Below are positions 45,234-54,043 of a stretch of DNA of 64,000 nt, piece after piece. The DNA comes from Streptomyces sp. HNM0575 (GTDB taxonomy: Bacteria > Actinomycetota > Actinomycetes > Streptomycetales > Streptomycetaceae): positions 186,001 to 250,000 of the forward strand of contig NZ_JAASAG010000001.1 of assembly GCF_012726265.1 (NCBI RefSeq), in the 5' to 3' direction. The translations under genes and the position numbers were made by a program. The notes beneath the pieces are model-generated. The model saw nothing but the letters and a program-made list of their open reading frames with translations. It was not told the origin of the DNA and did no database searches. Within the stretch, counting starts at the first letter, position 1; the number at the start of each line of letters is the position of its first letter.

Positions 45234-46523
45234 TCAGCCTCTGCGCCCCGAGGGCGGTGCCGTGGAGCCGCGGGCCATCAGTTCGGTGCGTACGGTCGCG
45301 ACCCCGCCGGGCGGCGGCGTCTCGCGGCCCAGGGCGAGCCGCCCCGCGCGGGCGCCCGCGTCGTGCAGCGGGATGCGGACGGTGGTGAGCGTGGGGGAGG
45401 CGTCGGCGCTGAAGGGCAGGTCGTCGAAGCCCGCGACGGAGACGTCCTCGGGGATGCGCAGCCCCTGGTCGCGCAGCGCGGCGCAGATGCCGAGCGCGAC
45501 GGTGTCGTTGGCGGCGAGGACGGCGGTCAGGTCGGGTACGCGGCGCAGCAGTTCGAGCGCGCCGTCGTAGCCGGAGGAGCGGTCGTACGCGCCGCCGTGG
45601 ACGGTGAACTGCTCTGCCTGGGCGAGGAGTTCGGGAGCCCCGGCGCGCAGTGCGAGCCGGTGGCCCTCCAGCCGGTCGCGGGTGGTGGTGCGGTCGGCCG
45701 GGCCGGTCACGTAGCCGATGCTGCGGTGGCCGAGGGAGAGGAGGTGCTCGGTGAGGCGGCGGCTGCCGCCCCGGTTGTCGAAGGCGATGGTGACTATGCC
45801 GTCACCGGCGGCGCCGGGCCCCTGGTGCTCCTCGTCCCGCGGTCCCGTCGCCTGCTCCTCGGTTCCGCTCCCGCTCCCGCTCCCGTTCCCGCTCCCGCTC
45901 CCGTTCCCGCTCCCGCTCCCGTTCCCGTTCCCGTTCCCGGTCCCGCTCCCCGCTCCTGTCCCGCTCTCCGTTCCGGCCCCGGGCCCGCCCCGTTGCGGCT
46001 CCTCCCGCGGCTTGCTCTCCGGCGGTGCGAGCGGCGGGCGCCCGCACAGCACGATGCGGGTGCCACCGGCCGCGAGGCGGCGCAGCCGGCTGGCGAGCGC
46101 GGCGCCGTGCTTCTCGTCCTCGACGCCGCTGCCGGTCAGCACGACGGCTGCGGCGCGCTGGCGCTGGAGGTGCGTGAGATAGGTCAGTTCGCTCTCCGTG
46201 GAGCCGCCGGTGTTGCATACGACCGCGAGCTTCTGGCCGCCCGCGCCGCCCTGGGCGCCGGTGCCCATCTCGCTCTGCACGGCGCTCGCGATGATGCCGA
46301 AGAACGGGTCGGCGATGTCGTTGACGAGCACGCCGACGAGGTCGGAGGTGGCGGCGGCAAGTGCGCTGGCGGGGCCGTTGACGACGTACTGGAGCTCCTC
46401 GACCGCGCGCATCACCCGTGTCCGAGTGGCGCTCGCGACGGGGTAGTTGCCGCTCAGCACGCGCGAGACGGTCGCTGCGGAGACTCCTGCTCGCGTCGCC
46501 ACATCGGCCAGAGTCACTGCCAT
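45234..46523 (-). CDS. LacI-family transcriptional regulator with Gly/Ser/Asn repeat insertion
   Basis: A 429-residue repressor. The LacI helix-turn-helix (3-50) is VTLADVATRAGVSAATVSRVLSG with hinge region PASALAAATSDLVG. The periplasmic-binding-like domain is split by an insertion of about 60 residues (about 170-235) of Gly/Ser/Asn dipeptides from CCCGCT/CCCGTT hexamer repeats (45866-45960), then continues with VTIAFDNRGGSRRLTEHLLSLGH and ISVAGFDDLPFSADASPTLTTV-like ligand residues. GGAGG is 6 bases before the ATG. It is divergent from the dehydrogenase at 46864, whose promoter carries a LacI-type operator. Confidence 0.93.
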   Translation of the reverse strand: MAVTLADVATRAGVSAATVSRVLSGNYPVASATRTRVMRAVEELQYVVNGPASALAAATSDLVGVLVNDIADPFFGIIASAVQSEMGTGAQGGAGGQKLAVVCNTGGSTESELTYLTHLQRQRAAAVVLTGSGVEDEKHGAALASRLRRLAAGGTRIVLCGRPPLAPPESKPREEPQRGGPGAGTESGTGAGSGTGNGNGNGSGSGNGSGSGNGSGSGSGTEEQATGPRDEEHQGPGAAGDGIVTIAFDNRGGSRRLTEHLLSLGHRSIGYVTGPADRTTTRDRLEGHRLALRAGAPELLAQAEQFTVHGGAYDRSSGYDGALELLRRVPDLTAVLAANDTVALGICAALRDQGLRIPEDVSVAGFDDLPFSADASPTLTTVRIPLHDAGARAGRLALGRETPPPGGVATVRTELMARGSTAPPSGRRG

Positions 46524-46787
46524 CCAGTCCTCCGTTGTCCACAGTCAGCCGTCATGTCTCAGTGATGCCGCCGGGCGGTCGCCGGGCGGCCGTCGTGCAC
46601 AAGTCCGCGATGCAGCCGCGCAGTTGGCGCGCGGGTGCATCGGCGCATCGGTGCAGCGCACGCGGCACGGCCGCGCGCCCCTGTCGCCCGGCGCGCCCAT
46701 GTTCTCACTCCGCGTGTCCTTCCGTGGCCGCAACCGGTTCCCCGGTCGGTTTTCGGCGGCACGTATCCGTCCGGTCGTGCACGGGTC

Positions 46788-46842
46788 TTGTCCTGTCATA
46801 TCAAGCAGCCTTAGTGTCCTCGGACGGCAAGCGCTTTCTATC
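46788..46842 (+). promoter_or_regulatory. Promoter and LacI-type operator before the first dehydrogenase gene
   Basis: TTGTCC at 46788-46793 and TAGTGT at 46812-46817 (spacer 18) form a promoter. CGGCAAGCGCTTTCTATC at 46825-46842 sits exactly where transcription should start and has the LacI-family core AAGCGCTT. The reverse complement of 54167-54184 matches it at 16 of 18 bases. The rest of 46524-46863 shows no gene. Confidence 0.65.
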
Positions 46843-46863
46843 GGTGGTTGGAGCCCCTGCTGT

Positions 46864-48090
46864 ATGCCAGTCGATCAAACTCCCGTACGCGCGGCTGTCG
46901 TCGGAACCGGCGGCATAGTCTCCGGAAGTCATCTGCAAGCACTGCGCGCCCACGCACGGCGGGTGCGGCTCGTCGGCGCGGCCGACGTCGACGAGCGACG
47001 TCTCGCCGCCTTCCTCGACCTCGCCGGTGACGGTGTGACCGGCTACCCGGGCATCACGGAGATGCTCGTGGCCGAACGGCCCGACCTGGTCCTCATCGGT
47101 ACGCCGCCGTCCCTGCACGCCGAGCAGATACGCGCGGCGCTGCGAGCCGGGGCGTGGGTGCTGTGCGAGAAGCCGCTGTGCCTCTCGCTCGCCGAGTTCG
47201 ACGCCGTCGCGGCGGAGGAGGACGGCGGCGACGGCAACGGCGCCGGAACGGTCGGCACCGGCACCGGCACCGGCACCGGCATCCGTACCGGCAACGGCGG
47301 CGCGGGCGGCGCGGATGCGGCAGGCGCCGCCGGCGGCCCGTACGCCTCCGTCGTCTTCCAGCACCGCTACGGCTCGGGTGCCGCACACGCCCGCGGGCTG
47401 CTGCGCTCCGGCCGGCTCGGCGAGCCCCTGGTGGCCCACTGCCAGACCACCTGGTACCGGGACGCCGACTACTACTCCGTTCCATGGCGCGGCCGTTGGG
47501 CCACCGAGGGCGGCGGACCCACCATGGGCCACGGCATCCACCAGATGGATCTGCTGCTCCATCTCCTCGGCGACTGGAGCGAGATACGCGCCATGGCGGG
47601 CCGCCTGGTGCACGACGTGGAGAGCGAGGACGTCTCGGCCGCGCTCGTGCGCTTCGAGAACGGCGCCGTCGCCACCGTCGTCAACAGCGTGCTCAGCCCG
47701 GACGAGGTCAGCCGCATCCGCGTCGACTGCGCCGATGCCACAGTGGAGTTGACGCATCTGTACGGCTACGGCAACGACGACTGGGCGTACACCGCGGCCC
47801 CGCACGTGCGCGAGCAGCAGGAGCGGACCACGCACTGGCGCACGCCCGCGGCCGACGTGCCCAGCTCGCACGCCGCCCAGCTCGGCGGCTTCCTCGACGC
47901 GATGGAGAAGGGCGAACGCCCCCCGGGCAGCGGCCAGGACGCCCGCCGCACCCTCGAATTCCTCGCCGCGCTCTACAAGTCGGCCTTCACGGCCGCGCCC
48001 GTACACCAGGGTGAGATCACACCCGAGGACCCCTTCTACCTGGCCATGCACGGCGACCATCCCGACTGGGCACCGAAGGAGCACCGATGA
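46864..48090 (+). CDS. Gfo/Idh/MocA-family dehydrogenase (first copy)
   Basis: A 408-residue NAD(P)-dependent oxidoreductase probably oxidising a sugar or glycoside hydroxyl. The Rossmann motif is AAVVGTGGIVSGSHLQAL, followed by DLVLIGTPPSLHAEQI and the EKP motif (WVLCEKPLCLS). The catalytic-domain motif is GHGIHQMDLLLHLLGDW with the conserved His. A Gly/Thr/Asn insertion (about residues 122-155, TGTGTGTG from 6-bp repeats at 47250-47290) interrupts the junction of the two domains. Its stop overlaps the next start (ATGA). First gene of a unit running to 49837 or further. Confidence 0.92.
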   Translation: MPVDQTPVRAAVVGTGGIVSGSHLQALRAHARRVRLVGAADVDERRLAAFLDLAGDGVTGYPGITEMLVAERPDLVLIGTPPSLHAEQIRAALRAGAWVLCEKPLCLSLAEFDAVAAEEDGGDGNGAGTVGTGTGTGTGIRTGNGGAGGADAAGAAGGPYASVVFQHRYGSGAAHARGLLRSGRLGEPLVAHCQTTWYRDADYYSVPWRGRWATEGGGPTMGHGIHQMDLLLHLLGDWSEIRAMAGRLVHDVESEDVSAALVRFENGAVATVVNSVLSPDEVSRIRVDCADATVELTHLYGYGNDDWAYTAAPHVREQQERTTHWRTPAADVPSSHAAQLGGFLDAMEKGERPPGSGQDARRTLEFLAALYKSAFTAAPVHQGEITPEDPFYLAMHGDHPDWAPKEHR

Positions 48091-49076
48091 GCGCCCCCAG
48101 CGCGTCCACCGCCAGCGCCCCCCATGCCTCCGGCCGCTCCGGCGGCGGACATCTGCCGGTCACCGTCACCCACACCCACGGTGAGCGCATCCGCGTGGCG
48201 GCGGGCGGCAGCGAACTCCTCACCTACGTCTACGCCCCCGACCCTGTGGCCTTCGAGTCGCGCAAGCCGTACGTCCATCCGCTGCGCACCCTCGGCGGCA
48301 ACCCGGTCTCCGGCTACCGGCCCAACGACCACCGCTGGCACAAGGGCCTCCAGATGACCGCCAGCCATCTGTCGGGCCAGAACTTCTGGGGCGGCAACTC
48401 CTATGTGCACGGCGAGGGTTATCTGCCCCGCCACGAACTCGTGGGCTCCATGCGGCACGACGCCTTCGAGACCTTCGAAGTGGCGGACGACAGGCTGGAC
48501 TTCACCGAGCTGCTGACCTGGATCGAGAACGGCGGCGAGGAGTGGGCGCGCGAGCGGCGCACCGTCGCGGTCCACTCGGCGGACGCCCGGGGCGGCACGT
48601 ACGCGGTCGACTGGTCCATCGAACTGACCAACACCCGTGGCGAACCACTGCACTTCGGCTCGCCCACCACGCACGGCCGTGAGATGGCCGGCTATACGGG
48701 ACTGCACTGGCGCGGCCCCCGCGACTTCACCGGCGGCCAGGTGCTGTCACCGGACGGGCCGTGCACCGACGAGGAGTTGATGGGACAGCCGGCGTCCGGG
48801 CATCCGTGGATCGCCTTCGTCGGCGAACACGACGACGTGGACGCCCACTCGACGCTCGTCTTCGCGCACGCGCCCGGCAACGAGGAGTCGGTGCACGCCT
48901 CGCACTGGTTCGTACGCTCCGAGCCGGTGCCGACGGTCGCCTTCTCCTGGGCCTTCTTCGAGGAGTTCGCCCTCCAGCCGGGGGAGTCCTTCTCGTACCG
49001 CTACCGGGTGCTGGTCGCGGACGGCGCACGGGACGTGGACGGGGTCGAGCGGATGCTGAAGGGGGCGGCGTGGTGA
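48087..49076 (+). CDS. DUF6807 / PmoA-like family protein
   Basis: A 329-residue cytoplasmic protein of the family labelled methane oxygenase PmoA by old similarity but now DUF6807. Telling stretches are KPYVHPLRTLGGNPVSGYRPNDHRWHKGLQMTASHL and GQNFWGGNSYV, then THGREMAGYTGLHWRGPRDFTGG and HASHWFVRSEPVPTVAFSWAF. No membrane helices, so it is not a methane monooxygenase subunit. Such proteins are regularly next to Gfo/Idh dehydrogenases in sugar loci and carry a beta-sandwich fold resembling galactose mutarotase-type proteins; the reaction is unknown. ATG overlaps the previous stop, and its own stop overlaps the next GTG, so the three genes are translationally coupled. Confidence 0.85.
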   Translation: MSAPSASTASAPHASGRSGGGHLPVTVTHTHGERIRVAAGGSELLTYVYAPDPVAFESRKPYVHPLRTLGGNPVSGYRPNDHRWHKGLQMTASHLSGQNFWGGNSYVHGEGYLPRHELVGSMRHDAFETFEVADDRLDFTELLTWIENGGEEWARERRTVAVHSADARGGTYAVDWSIELTNTRGEPLHFGSPTTHGREMAGYTGLHWRGPRDFTGGQVLSPDGPCTDEELMGQPASGHPWIAFVGEHDDVDAHSTLVFAHAPGNEESVHASHWFVRSEPVPTVAFSWAFFEEFALQPGESFSYRYRVLVADGARDVDGVERMLKGAAW

Positions 49077-49837
49077 GCGGCAAGCCATCCGGCGGAGGCG
49101 GCAAGCTGCCCGGCGGCATCGGCCTGTCGCACATCAGCGCCTACGACTGGGAGGCCGCCGACGGAGTGTGCGGCGGCAGCCCGCACATCCACCTCGCGTG
49201 CACGGAGGCTTACGTCGTCACGGCGGGCCAGGGCACGGTGCAGACGCTGACCGTCGAGGACGGCTTCACCCAGACCCCGCTCGAACCGGGCGTGATCGCC
49301 TGGTTCACGCCCGGCACGGTGCACCGGATGGTGCGCGGGTCCGGCGGCCTGCGGGTGACGGTGCTGATGCAGAACAGCGGCCTGCCCGAGGCGGGAGACG
49401 CCGTGTTCACCTTCCCGCCCGAGGTCCTGGACGACCCCGGCGCCTACGCGGCCGCCGCGGCGCTGCCCGCCAAGGAGGGCCCCGACGCCGAACGCGCGGC
49501 ACGCGAGCGGCGCGACCTCGCCGTCGAGGGATTCCTGCGGCTGAAGGACGCGCTGAAGGACGGCGACGCGGAACCCCTGCACGCCTTCCACCGGGCCGCC
49601 GCGCGCATCGTCGCCCCCAAAGTGGCGGCGTGGGAGCCGCGTTGGCGGGACGGCGCGCTCGCGGCGGCCGAACGCACCGGGCGGCAGCTCGCCGCCCTCG
49701 CCGAGGGCGACGCCTCCCATCTGTCCGCCGGGCGGGTCCGCTCGGCGGAGCCCACACGCAGAGGCGGCTACGGGATGTGCGGACGCCGCGACGAGTACGA
49801 ACTGCCCGGTGTGACGCTGCCCTACGGCGGCGAATAG
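49073..49837 (+). CDS. Cupin-domain protein
   Basis: A 254-residue protein. A single cupin barrel (about 15-110) has the metal motif SPHIHLACTEAYVV (His-X-His, Glu) and a second-motif His in WFTPGTVHRMV. The helical C-terminal half (125-254) has no recognised domain but ends in a conserved RRGGYGMCGRRDEYELPGVTLPY. It is coupled to the upstream DUF6807 gene (GTGA overlap). It could be a sugar isomerase, mutarotase-like or ligand-sensing protein of the pathway. Confidence 0.82.
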   Translation: MSGKPSGGGGKLPGGIGLSHISAYDWEAADGVCGGSPHIHLACTEAYVVTAGQGTVQTLTVEDGFTQTPLEPGVIAWFTPGTVHRMVRGSGGLRVTVLMQNSGLPEAGDAVFTFPPEVLDDPGAYAAAAALPAKEGPDAERAARERRDLAVEGFLRLKDALKDGDAEPLHAFHRAAARIVAPKVAAWEPRWRDGALAAAERTGRQLAALAEGDASHLSAGRVRSAEPTRRGGYGMCGRRDEYELPGVTLPYGGE

Positions 49838-49947
49838 CCCCTGTCCGTCCGGGAGTTCGGGGAAGAGCCCGGCCCCGGGCCCCGGACGTGTCCCGGAACC
49901 CCGCCCGCCCCCGACGCACCGACACGCCGCACGGAAAGGTGCATCCC

Positions 49948-51273
49948 ATGGCCGTACCCAGGACCAGGGCGTACCGCGCCGCAGCCGTCGCGCTCGCCCT
50001 GTGCGCCTCGCTCGCAGGCTGCGGCGGCGGCGCCTCCGCGACAGCGGAAGCCGGATCCGGAGACGAAGCCGGATCCGGATCCGGATCCGGAGACAAGGTC
50101 ACCCTGCGCTTCACGTGGTGGGGCAACGCGGACCGCGCGGCCCGCACAGAGAAGGCCGTCGCCGCCTTCGAGCGCGCCCACCCCGGCATCCGCATCCAGA
50201 CCTCCTACGCCACCTACGACGCCTACAAGCAGAAGCTCGCCACCCAGGCCGCGGGCAGTGACGTACCGGACCTCATCCAGCTCGACTACCGGCAGATCAG
50301 CCAGTACGCGGGCGCGGGCGTGATGCTCGATCTGGCCCGGCAGCGCAAGGAACTGCCCACCGGCGAGATGGATCCGAAGATGCTGAGGACGGGGCAGGTC
50401 GGCGGCGTCCAGTACGCGCTGCCGATGGGCGTCGGCACCCAGACCGTCGCCTACGACAAGGCCGCATGGCGCGCGGCCGGGGCCAAGGCGCCACGGGCGG
50501 GCTGGAGTTGGCAGGACTGGGTGCGCGCGCTGCGCGAGGTGAAGAAGGAGCACGGCCCGCACGTGATGACGGATCCCGGGGCGGCCGAGGACCAGTTCGA
50601 GATCTGGCTGCGCGGGCGGGGCAAGCAGCTCTACGGCAGGGACGGCCAACTCGCCTTCTCCGCAAAGGACCTGGCGCGCTGGTGGTCCTTCACCTCGGCG
50701 CTGCGCAAGGAGGGACTGGTCAGCCCCGCCACGGACACCACCCAGATGTCGGGGTCGGTGGAGGACGCCCCGATGGGGCGCAAGAGGTCCACGGCTGAGT
50801 TCAACTGGGACGCGCCGTCCGCCGGTTACGAGGCGATGTACGGCGACCGGCTCGCCATCGCCCCGACGCCCACGGGCGAGGACGGCACCTACGGGCAGTA
50901 CTACAAGCCGTCGATGCTGCTCGGTATCTCCGCGGGGAGTGAACACCCGCGGGAGGCGGCGCAGTTCATCGACTTCCTGCTCAACTCCGACAAGGCAGCC
51001 GACATCCTCGGCGTCGACCGCGGCACGCCCGTCAACAGCACACAGCGCCGCAGGGTGCTCTCCCACGTCACCGGCTTCCAGAAGCAGGTGGCAGGGCTCC
51101 AGACGTCGCTGCGCGGGAAGCTCGAACCGCCCCCGGCCGCACCGCCGCGCGGAGACAACGGACTTCAGTCGACCTTCCAACGCGACTACGACCAGGTGTC
51201 GTTCGAGAAGCTGTCACCACGCGAGGCGGCCGAGCAATTCGTCACCGAGGCGCGAGCGGAGCTGAGGCCATGA
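49948..51273 (+). CDS. Sugar ABC transporter substrate-binding lipoprotein (CUT1)
   Basis: A 441-residue extracellular binding protein anchored by lipid. The lipoprotein signal ends in the lipobox LAGC with Cys25. After a GSGSGSG linker (BamHI-like GGATCC repeats at 50056-50093) the family 1 solute-binding fold begins VTLRFTWWGNADRAARTEKAVAAFE. Conserved features are PDLIQLDYRQISQYA, YALPMGVGTQTVAYDK and GISAGSEHPREAAQFIDFLL. GGAAAGG precedes the ATG. It heads a transporter operon of binding protein and two permeases; the substrate is likely an oligosaccharide or glycoside. Confidence 0.93.
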   Translation: MAVPRTRAYRAAAVALALCASLAGCGGGASATAEAGSGDEAGSGSGSGDKVTLRFTWWGNADRAARTEKAVAAFERAHPGIRIQTSYATYDAYKQKLATQAAGSDVPDLIQLDYRQISQYAGAGVMLDLARQRKELPTGEMDPKMLRTGQVGGVQYALPMGVGTQTVAYDKAAWRAAGAKAPRAGWSWQDWVRALREVKKEHGPHVMTDPGAAEDQFEIWLRGRGKQLYGRDGQLAFSAKDLARWWSFTSALRKEGLVSPATDTTQMSGSVEDAPMGRKRSTAEFNWDAPSAGYEAMYGDRLAIAPTPTGEDGTYGQYYKPSMLLGISAGSEHPREAAQFIDFLLNSDKAADILGVDRGTPVNSTQRRRVLSHVTGFQKQVAGLQTSLRGKLEPPPAAPPRGDNGLQSTFQRDYDQVSFEKLSPREAAEQFVTEARAELRP

Positions 51274-52262
51274 GCACCGGACCCTCCACGAGCACCGCGG
51301 ACACCGGAGCACGGAGCGCCACCGGAGCAGGCACCGCCCGCCGTGCGCCCGGACGCCCGCCCGGACGCCCGCCCCGCCGCGAACGCCAGGGCGCCGCCTG
51401 GGTGTTCCTCTCCCCGTGGGTGCTGGGCGCCACCGTCCTCACCCTCCTCCCCATGGCGGTCTCGCTCTATCTCTCCTTCACGGACTACAACCTCTTCGAC
51501 CCGCCGTCGTGGGTCGGACTGCGCAACTACCGGCAGATGTTCACCGAGGACCCCCGGCTGCTCCGCTCGGTCGCCAACACCCTGCTGTACGTACTCGTCG
51601 CCGTACCGCTCCAGTTGGCGCTCGCACTCGCCGCCGCCCTCGCCCTGAAGTCGATGCGCCGCGGCAGGGCCTTCTACCGCTCCGCCTTCTACGCGCCCTC
51701 GCTGCTCGGCGCGTCCATGAGCATCGCGCTCGTCTGGCGGGCGGTCTTCAACGACGGCGGCACCGTGGACAACCTCCTCGGCGGTCTCGGCCTGCACCTG
51801 GGCGGCTGGGTCAACCGGCCGGGCTGGGCGCTGCTGAGCGTCGCGCTGCTGACCGTATGGCAGTTCGGGGCGCCCATGGTCATCTTCCTGGCCGGGCTCC
51901 AGCAGATACCGCAGGACCTCTACGAGGCGGCCGACGTGGACGGGGCGCGCCCCTGGCGGAAGTTCGCCTCGATCACGCTGCCGATGCTCTCCCCGGTCCT
52001 CTTCTTCAACCTGGTGCTCCAGACCATCCAGGCCTTCCAGGTCTTCACCCCGGCCTTCGCGATCAGCGGCGGCAGGGGCGGGCCCGCCGACTCCACGCTC
52101 TTCTACACCCTCTATCTCTACGAACGGGGCTTCACCGCCTCGCACATGGGCTACGCCTCGGCCCTCGCGTGGATGCTGCTGCTCGCCATCGCGATCGTCA
52201 CCGCGGTGCTCTTCCGTACGTCCAGGTCCTGGGTCTTCTACGCGAACGAGGAGGCCGGCTGA
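51270..52262 (+). CDS. Sugar ABC transporter permease (MalF-like)
   Basis: A 330-residue inner-membrane protein with six predicted helices. A basic N-terminal region (Arg/Pro-rich) precedes AAWVFLSPWVLGATVLTLLP. The coupling EAA loop that contacts the ATPase is YEAADVDGARPWRKFASITLP. ATG overlaps the binding-protein stop (ATGA). Works with the permease at 52262; no ATPase gene is in the operon. Confidence 0.95.
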   Translation: MSTGPSTSTADTGARSATGAGTARRAPGRPPGRPPRRERQGAAWVFLSPWVLGATVLTLLPMAVSLYLSFTDYNLFDPPSWVGLRNYRQMFTEDPRLLRSVANTLLYVLVAVPLQLALALAAALALKSMRRGRAFYRSAFYAPSLLGASMSIALVWRAVFNDGGTVDNLLGGLGLHLGGWVNRPGWALLSVALLTVWQFGAPMVIFLAGLQQIPQDLYEAADVDGARPWRKFASITLPMLSPVLFFNLVLQTIQAFQVFTPAFAISGGRGGPADSTLFYTLYLYERGFTASHMGYASALAWMLLLAIAIVTAVLFRTSRSWVFYANEEAG

Positions 52263-53191
52263 TGTCCCTCACCACCACCCGAGACACGGACCGGAGGCCC
52301 CCCGCCCCGCCGGACCGCGTGCCCGCCCGCGGGTCCGCGCGCGGACCGGGACGCCGGCGGGTGCCGTGGCGGCGCGTCGCGCTGCACGCCGGGGCCGCGG
52401 CCGTACTCGTCGTGCTGCTCTACCCGTTGGCCTGGCTGGTCGCCACGTCCTTCAAGCCGGCGGACGAAGTCCTCGCCAGCCTCGCCCTGTTGCCGTCGCG
52501 GCTGGCCACCGAGAACTACGCGACCGCCGCCGAGGGCATCGAAGGCGTCACGCTGCTCAGGCTGTTCGGCAACTCGCTGACGATCTCGCTGGGCGCCGTA
52601 CTGGGCAATGTGCTCAGCTGCTCGCTCGCCGCCTACGCCTTCGCGCGGCTGCGGTTCACCATGCGCGGGCCGCTGTTCGCGTTCATGATCGCCACGATCA
52701 TGCTGCCGCACCACGCGGTGCTCATCCCGCAGTACATCGTCTTCAACCAGCTCGGCATGGTGAACACCTTCTGGCCGATGGTGCTGCCCAAGTTCCTCGC
52801 CACGGACGCCTTCTTCGTCTTCCTCATCGTGCAGTTCATGCGCGGACTTCCGCGCGAGCTGGACGAGGCGGCGAAGATCGACGGGTGCGGACCGTTCCGC
52901 ATCTTCGTCCGGGTCGTGCTCCCGCTGACCAGGCCGGCGCTGATCACCACCGCGATCTTCACCTTCATCTGGACCTGGAACGACTTCTTCACCCAGCTCA
53001 TCTATCTCTTCGAACCGGACAAGTACACACTCACACTCGCCTTGCGTACGTTCGTCGACACGTCGAGTCAGTCCGCGTACGGGCCGATGTTCGCGATGTC
53101 GGTGTTCGCGCTGCTGCCCATCGTGCTGTTCTTCCTGGCCTTCCAGCGGCTGCTCGTCGAGGGCATGGCCAACTCCGGGCTGAAAGGCTGA
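52262..53191 (+). CDS. Sugar ABC transporter permease (MalG-like)
   Basis: A 309-residue permease with six predicted helices. Motifs: LYPLAWLVATSFKPADEV and the EAA loop DEAAKIDGCGPFRIFVRVVLP. The start codon overlaps the previous stop (TGATG). Streptomycete CUT1 transporters generally lack a dedicated ATPase and share MsiK, encoded elsewhere, which is expected here. Confidence 0.95.
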   Translation: MSLTTTRDTDRRPPAPPDRVPARGSARGPGRRRVPWRRVALHAGAAAVLVVLLYPLAWLVATSFKPADEVLASLALLPSRLATENYATAAEGIEGVTLLRLFGNSLTISLGAVLGNVLSCSLAAYAFARLRFTMRGPLFAFMIATIMLPHHAVLIPQYIVFNQLGMVNTFWPMVLPKFLATDAFFVFLIVQFMRGLPRELDEAAKIDGCGPFRIFVRVVLPLTRPALITTAIFTFIWTWNDFFTQLIYLFEPDKYTLTLALRTFVDTSSQSAYGPMFAMSVFALLPIVLFFLAFQRLLVEGMANSGLKG

Positions 53192-53197
53192 CCGGTC

Positions 53198-54043
53198 GTG
53201 AGCAATTCGCGGACAGGCGCGGGCACTTCGCGGACGCGCCCGGAACGCGGCGATCTGTTCGGAGCGCGCTTCGAGCTCTTCGCCGACGTGCTGTCCCTCG
53301 GGCTGGCCGCTGCCGTCGCCGCACTGCCGCTGGTCACGTTCCCGGCGGCACTGTCCACGGCGTGTGCGCTGCTCAGGCGCCGCCGGCTGCTGGACGAACC
53401 GTGCACGGCCGGACGCTATGCCGCCGCCCTGCGCCGACGGCTGGCGCGGCCGGGCGACTGGGCGGCGGGCGCCGTGATGCTGGCGTTCACCGCCGTGGTC
53501 GCCGCCGACGCGGGGCTCGCCACGGCAGGCCTTCCCGGCGCCGTGCCCTTCGCCACCGGTCTGGCGGCGGTGGCCGTCGCGGCGGCCGTCGCCGGGCTGC
53601 GGTCGTGCGCGCTGCGCGGCGATACGGACCTGGAGCAGGCGGAGTCGGGGCGGGCGCACTCGGAGCGTACGGACTCGGAGCGTACGGACTCGGAGCGTAC
53701 GGACTCGGAGCGTACGGACTCGGAGCGTACGGACTCGGAGCGTACGGACTCGGGGCGTACGGAGTTGGGGTGTGCGGAGTTGGGGTGTGCGGACTCGGGG
53801 CGTACGGGAGCCGCGCGGTCCGGCGCGGTGCCCGGCCCGCCGGAGCCGCCGGGCTGGGCACCGGCCGTACGGGCCGGCGCCCGCCGTACGTTCGCCGACC
53901 TGCCCGGCAGCGGCCTGGTCGTACTCGCCCTGTGCACGGCGGGCGTGGCCGCCTGGTCGCTGCCGCCCGTGCTCTTCCTGCTGCCCGGACCGCTGGCCCT
54001 CGCACTGACGGCCGTCGAACTGCGCGGGGAGCGGGACGGATGA
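53198..54043 (+). CDS. YesL/DUF624-like membrane protein with SERTD minisatellite insertion
   Basis: A 281-residue membrane protein 6 bases after the permease stop. It starts RGDLFGARFELFADVLSLGLAAAVAALPLVTFPAAL, the usual N-terminal layout of YesL/DUF624 proteins found beside CUT1 transporters. Five hydrophobic segments are visible (about 30-52, 88-108, 112-132, 238-256, 259-275). Residues about 150-205 are a tandem pentapeptide repeat (SERTD) from ten 15-bp units at 53656-53805, in the loop between the third and fourth helix. Function unknown; perhaps transporter accessory. Confidence 0.8.
   Translation: MSNSRTGAGTSRTRPERGDLFGARFELFADVLSLGLAAAVAALPLVTFPAALSTACALLRRRRLLDEPCTAGRYAAALRRRLARPGDWAAGAVMLAFTAVVAADAGLATAGLPGAVPFATGLAAVAVAAAVAGLRSCALRGDTDLEQAESGRAHSERTDSERTDSERTDSERTDSERTDSERTDSGRTELGCAELGCADSGRTGAARSGAVPGPPEPPGWAPAVRAGARRTFADLPGSGLVVLALCTAGVAAWSLPPVLFLLPGPLALALTAVELRGERDG
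53656..53805 (+). repeat. In-frame 15-bp minisatellite, ten units
   Basis: Unit GGACTCGGAGCGTAC is repeated exactly or nearly at 53656, 53671, 53686, 53701, 53716, 53731, 53746, then twice as the variant GGAGTTGGGGTGTGC (53761, 53776), then again at 53791. It keeps the reading frame of the YesL-like gene. Confidence 0.95.

Noticed and set aside
48087..49076. Methane monooxygenase subunit PmoA
   Set aside because: The protein is soluble, lacks the membrane helices and metal ligands of PmoA and sits in a sugar locus; the name is a misleading family label.
53656..53805. CRISPR array
   Set aside because: Units are 15 bp, directly abutting, without spacers, and in frame within a coding sequence.
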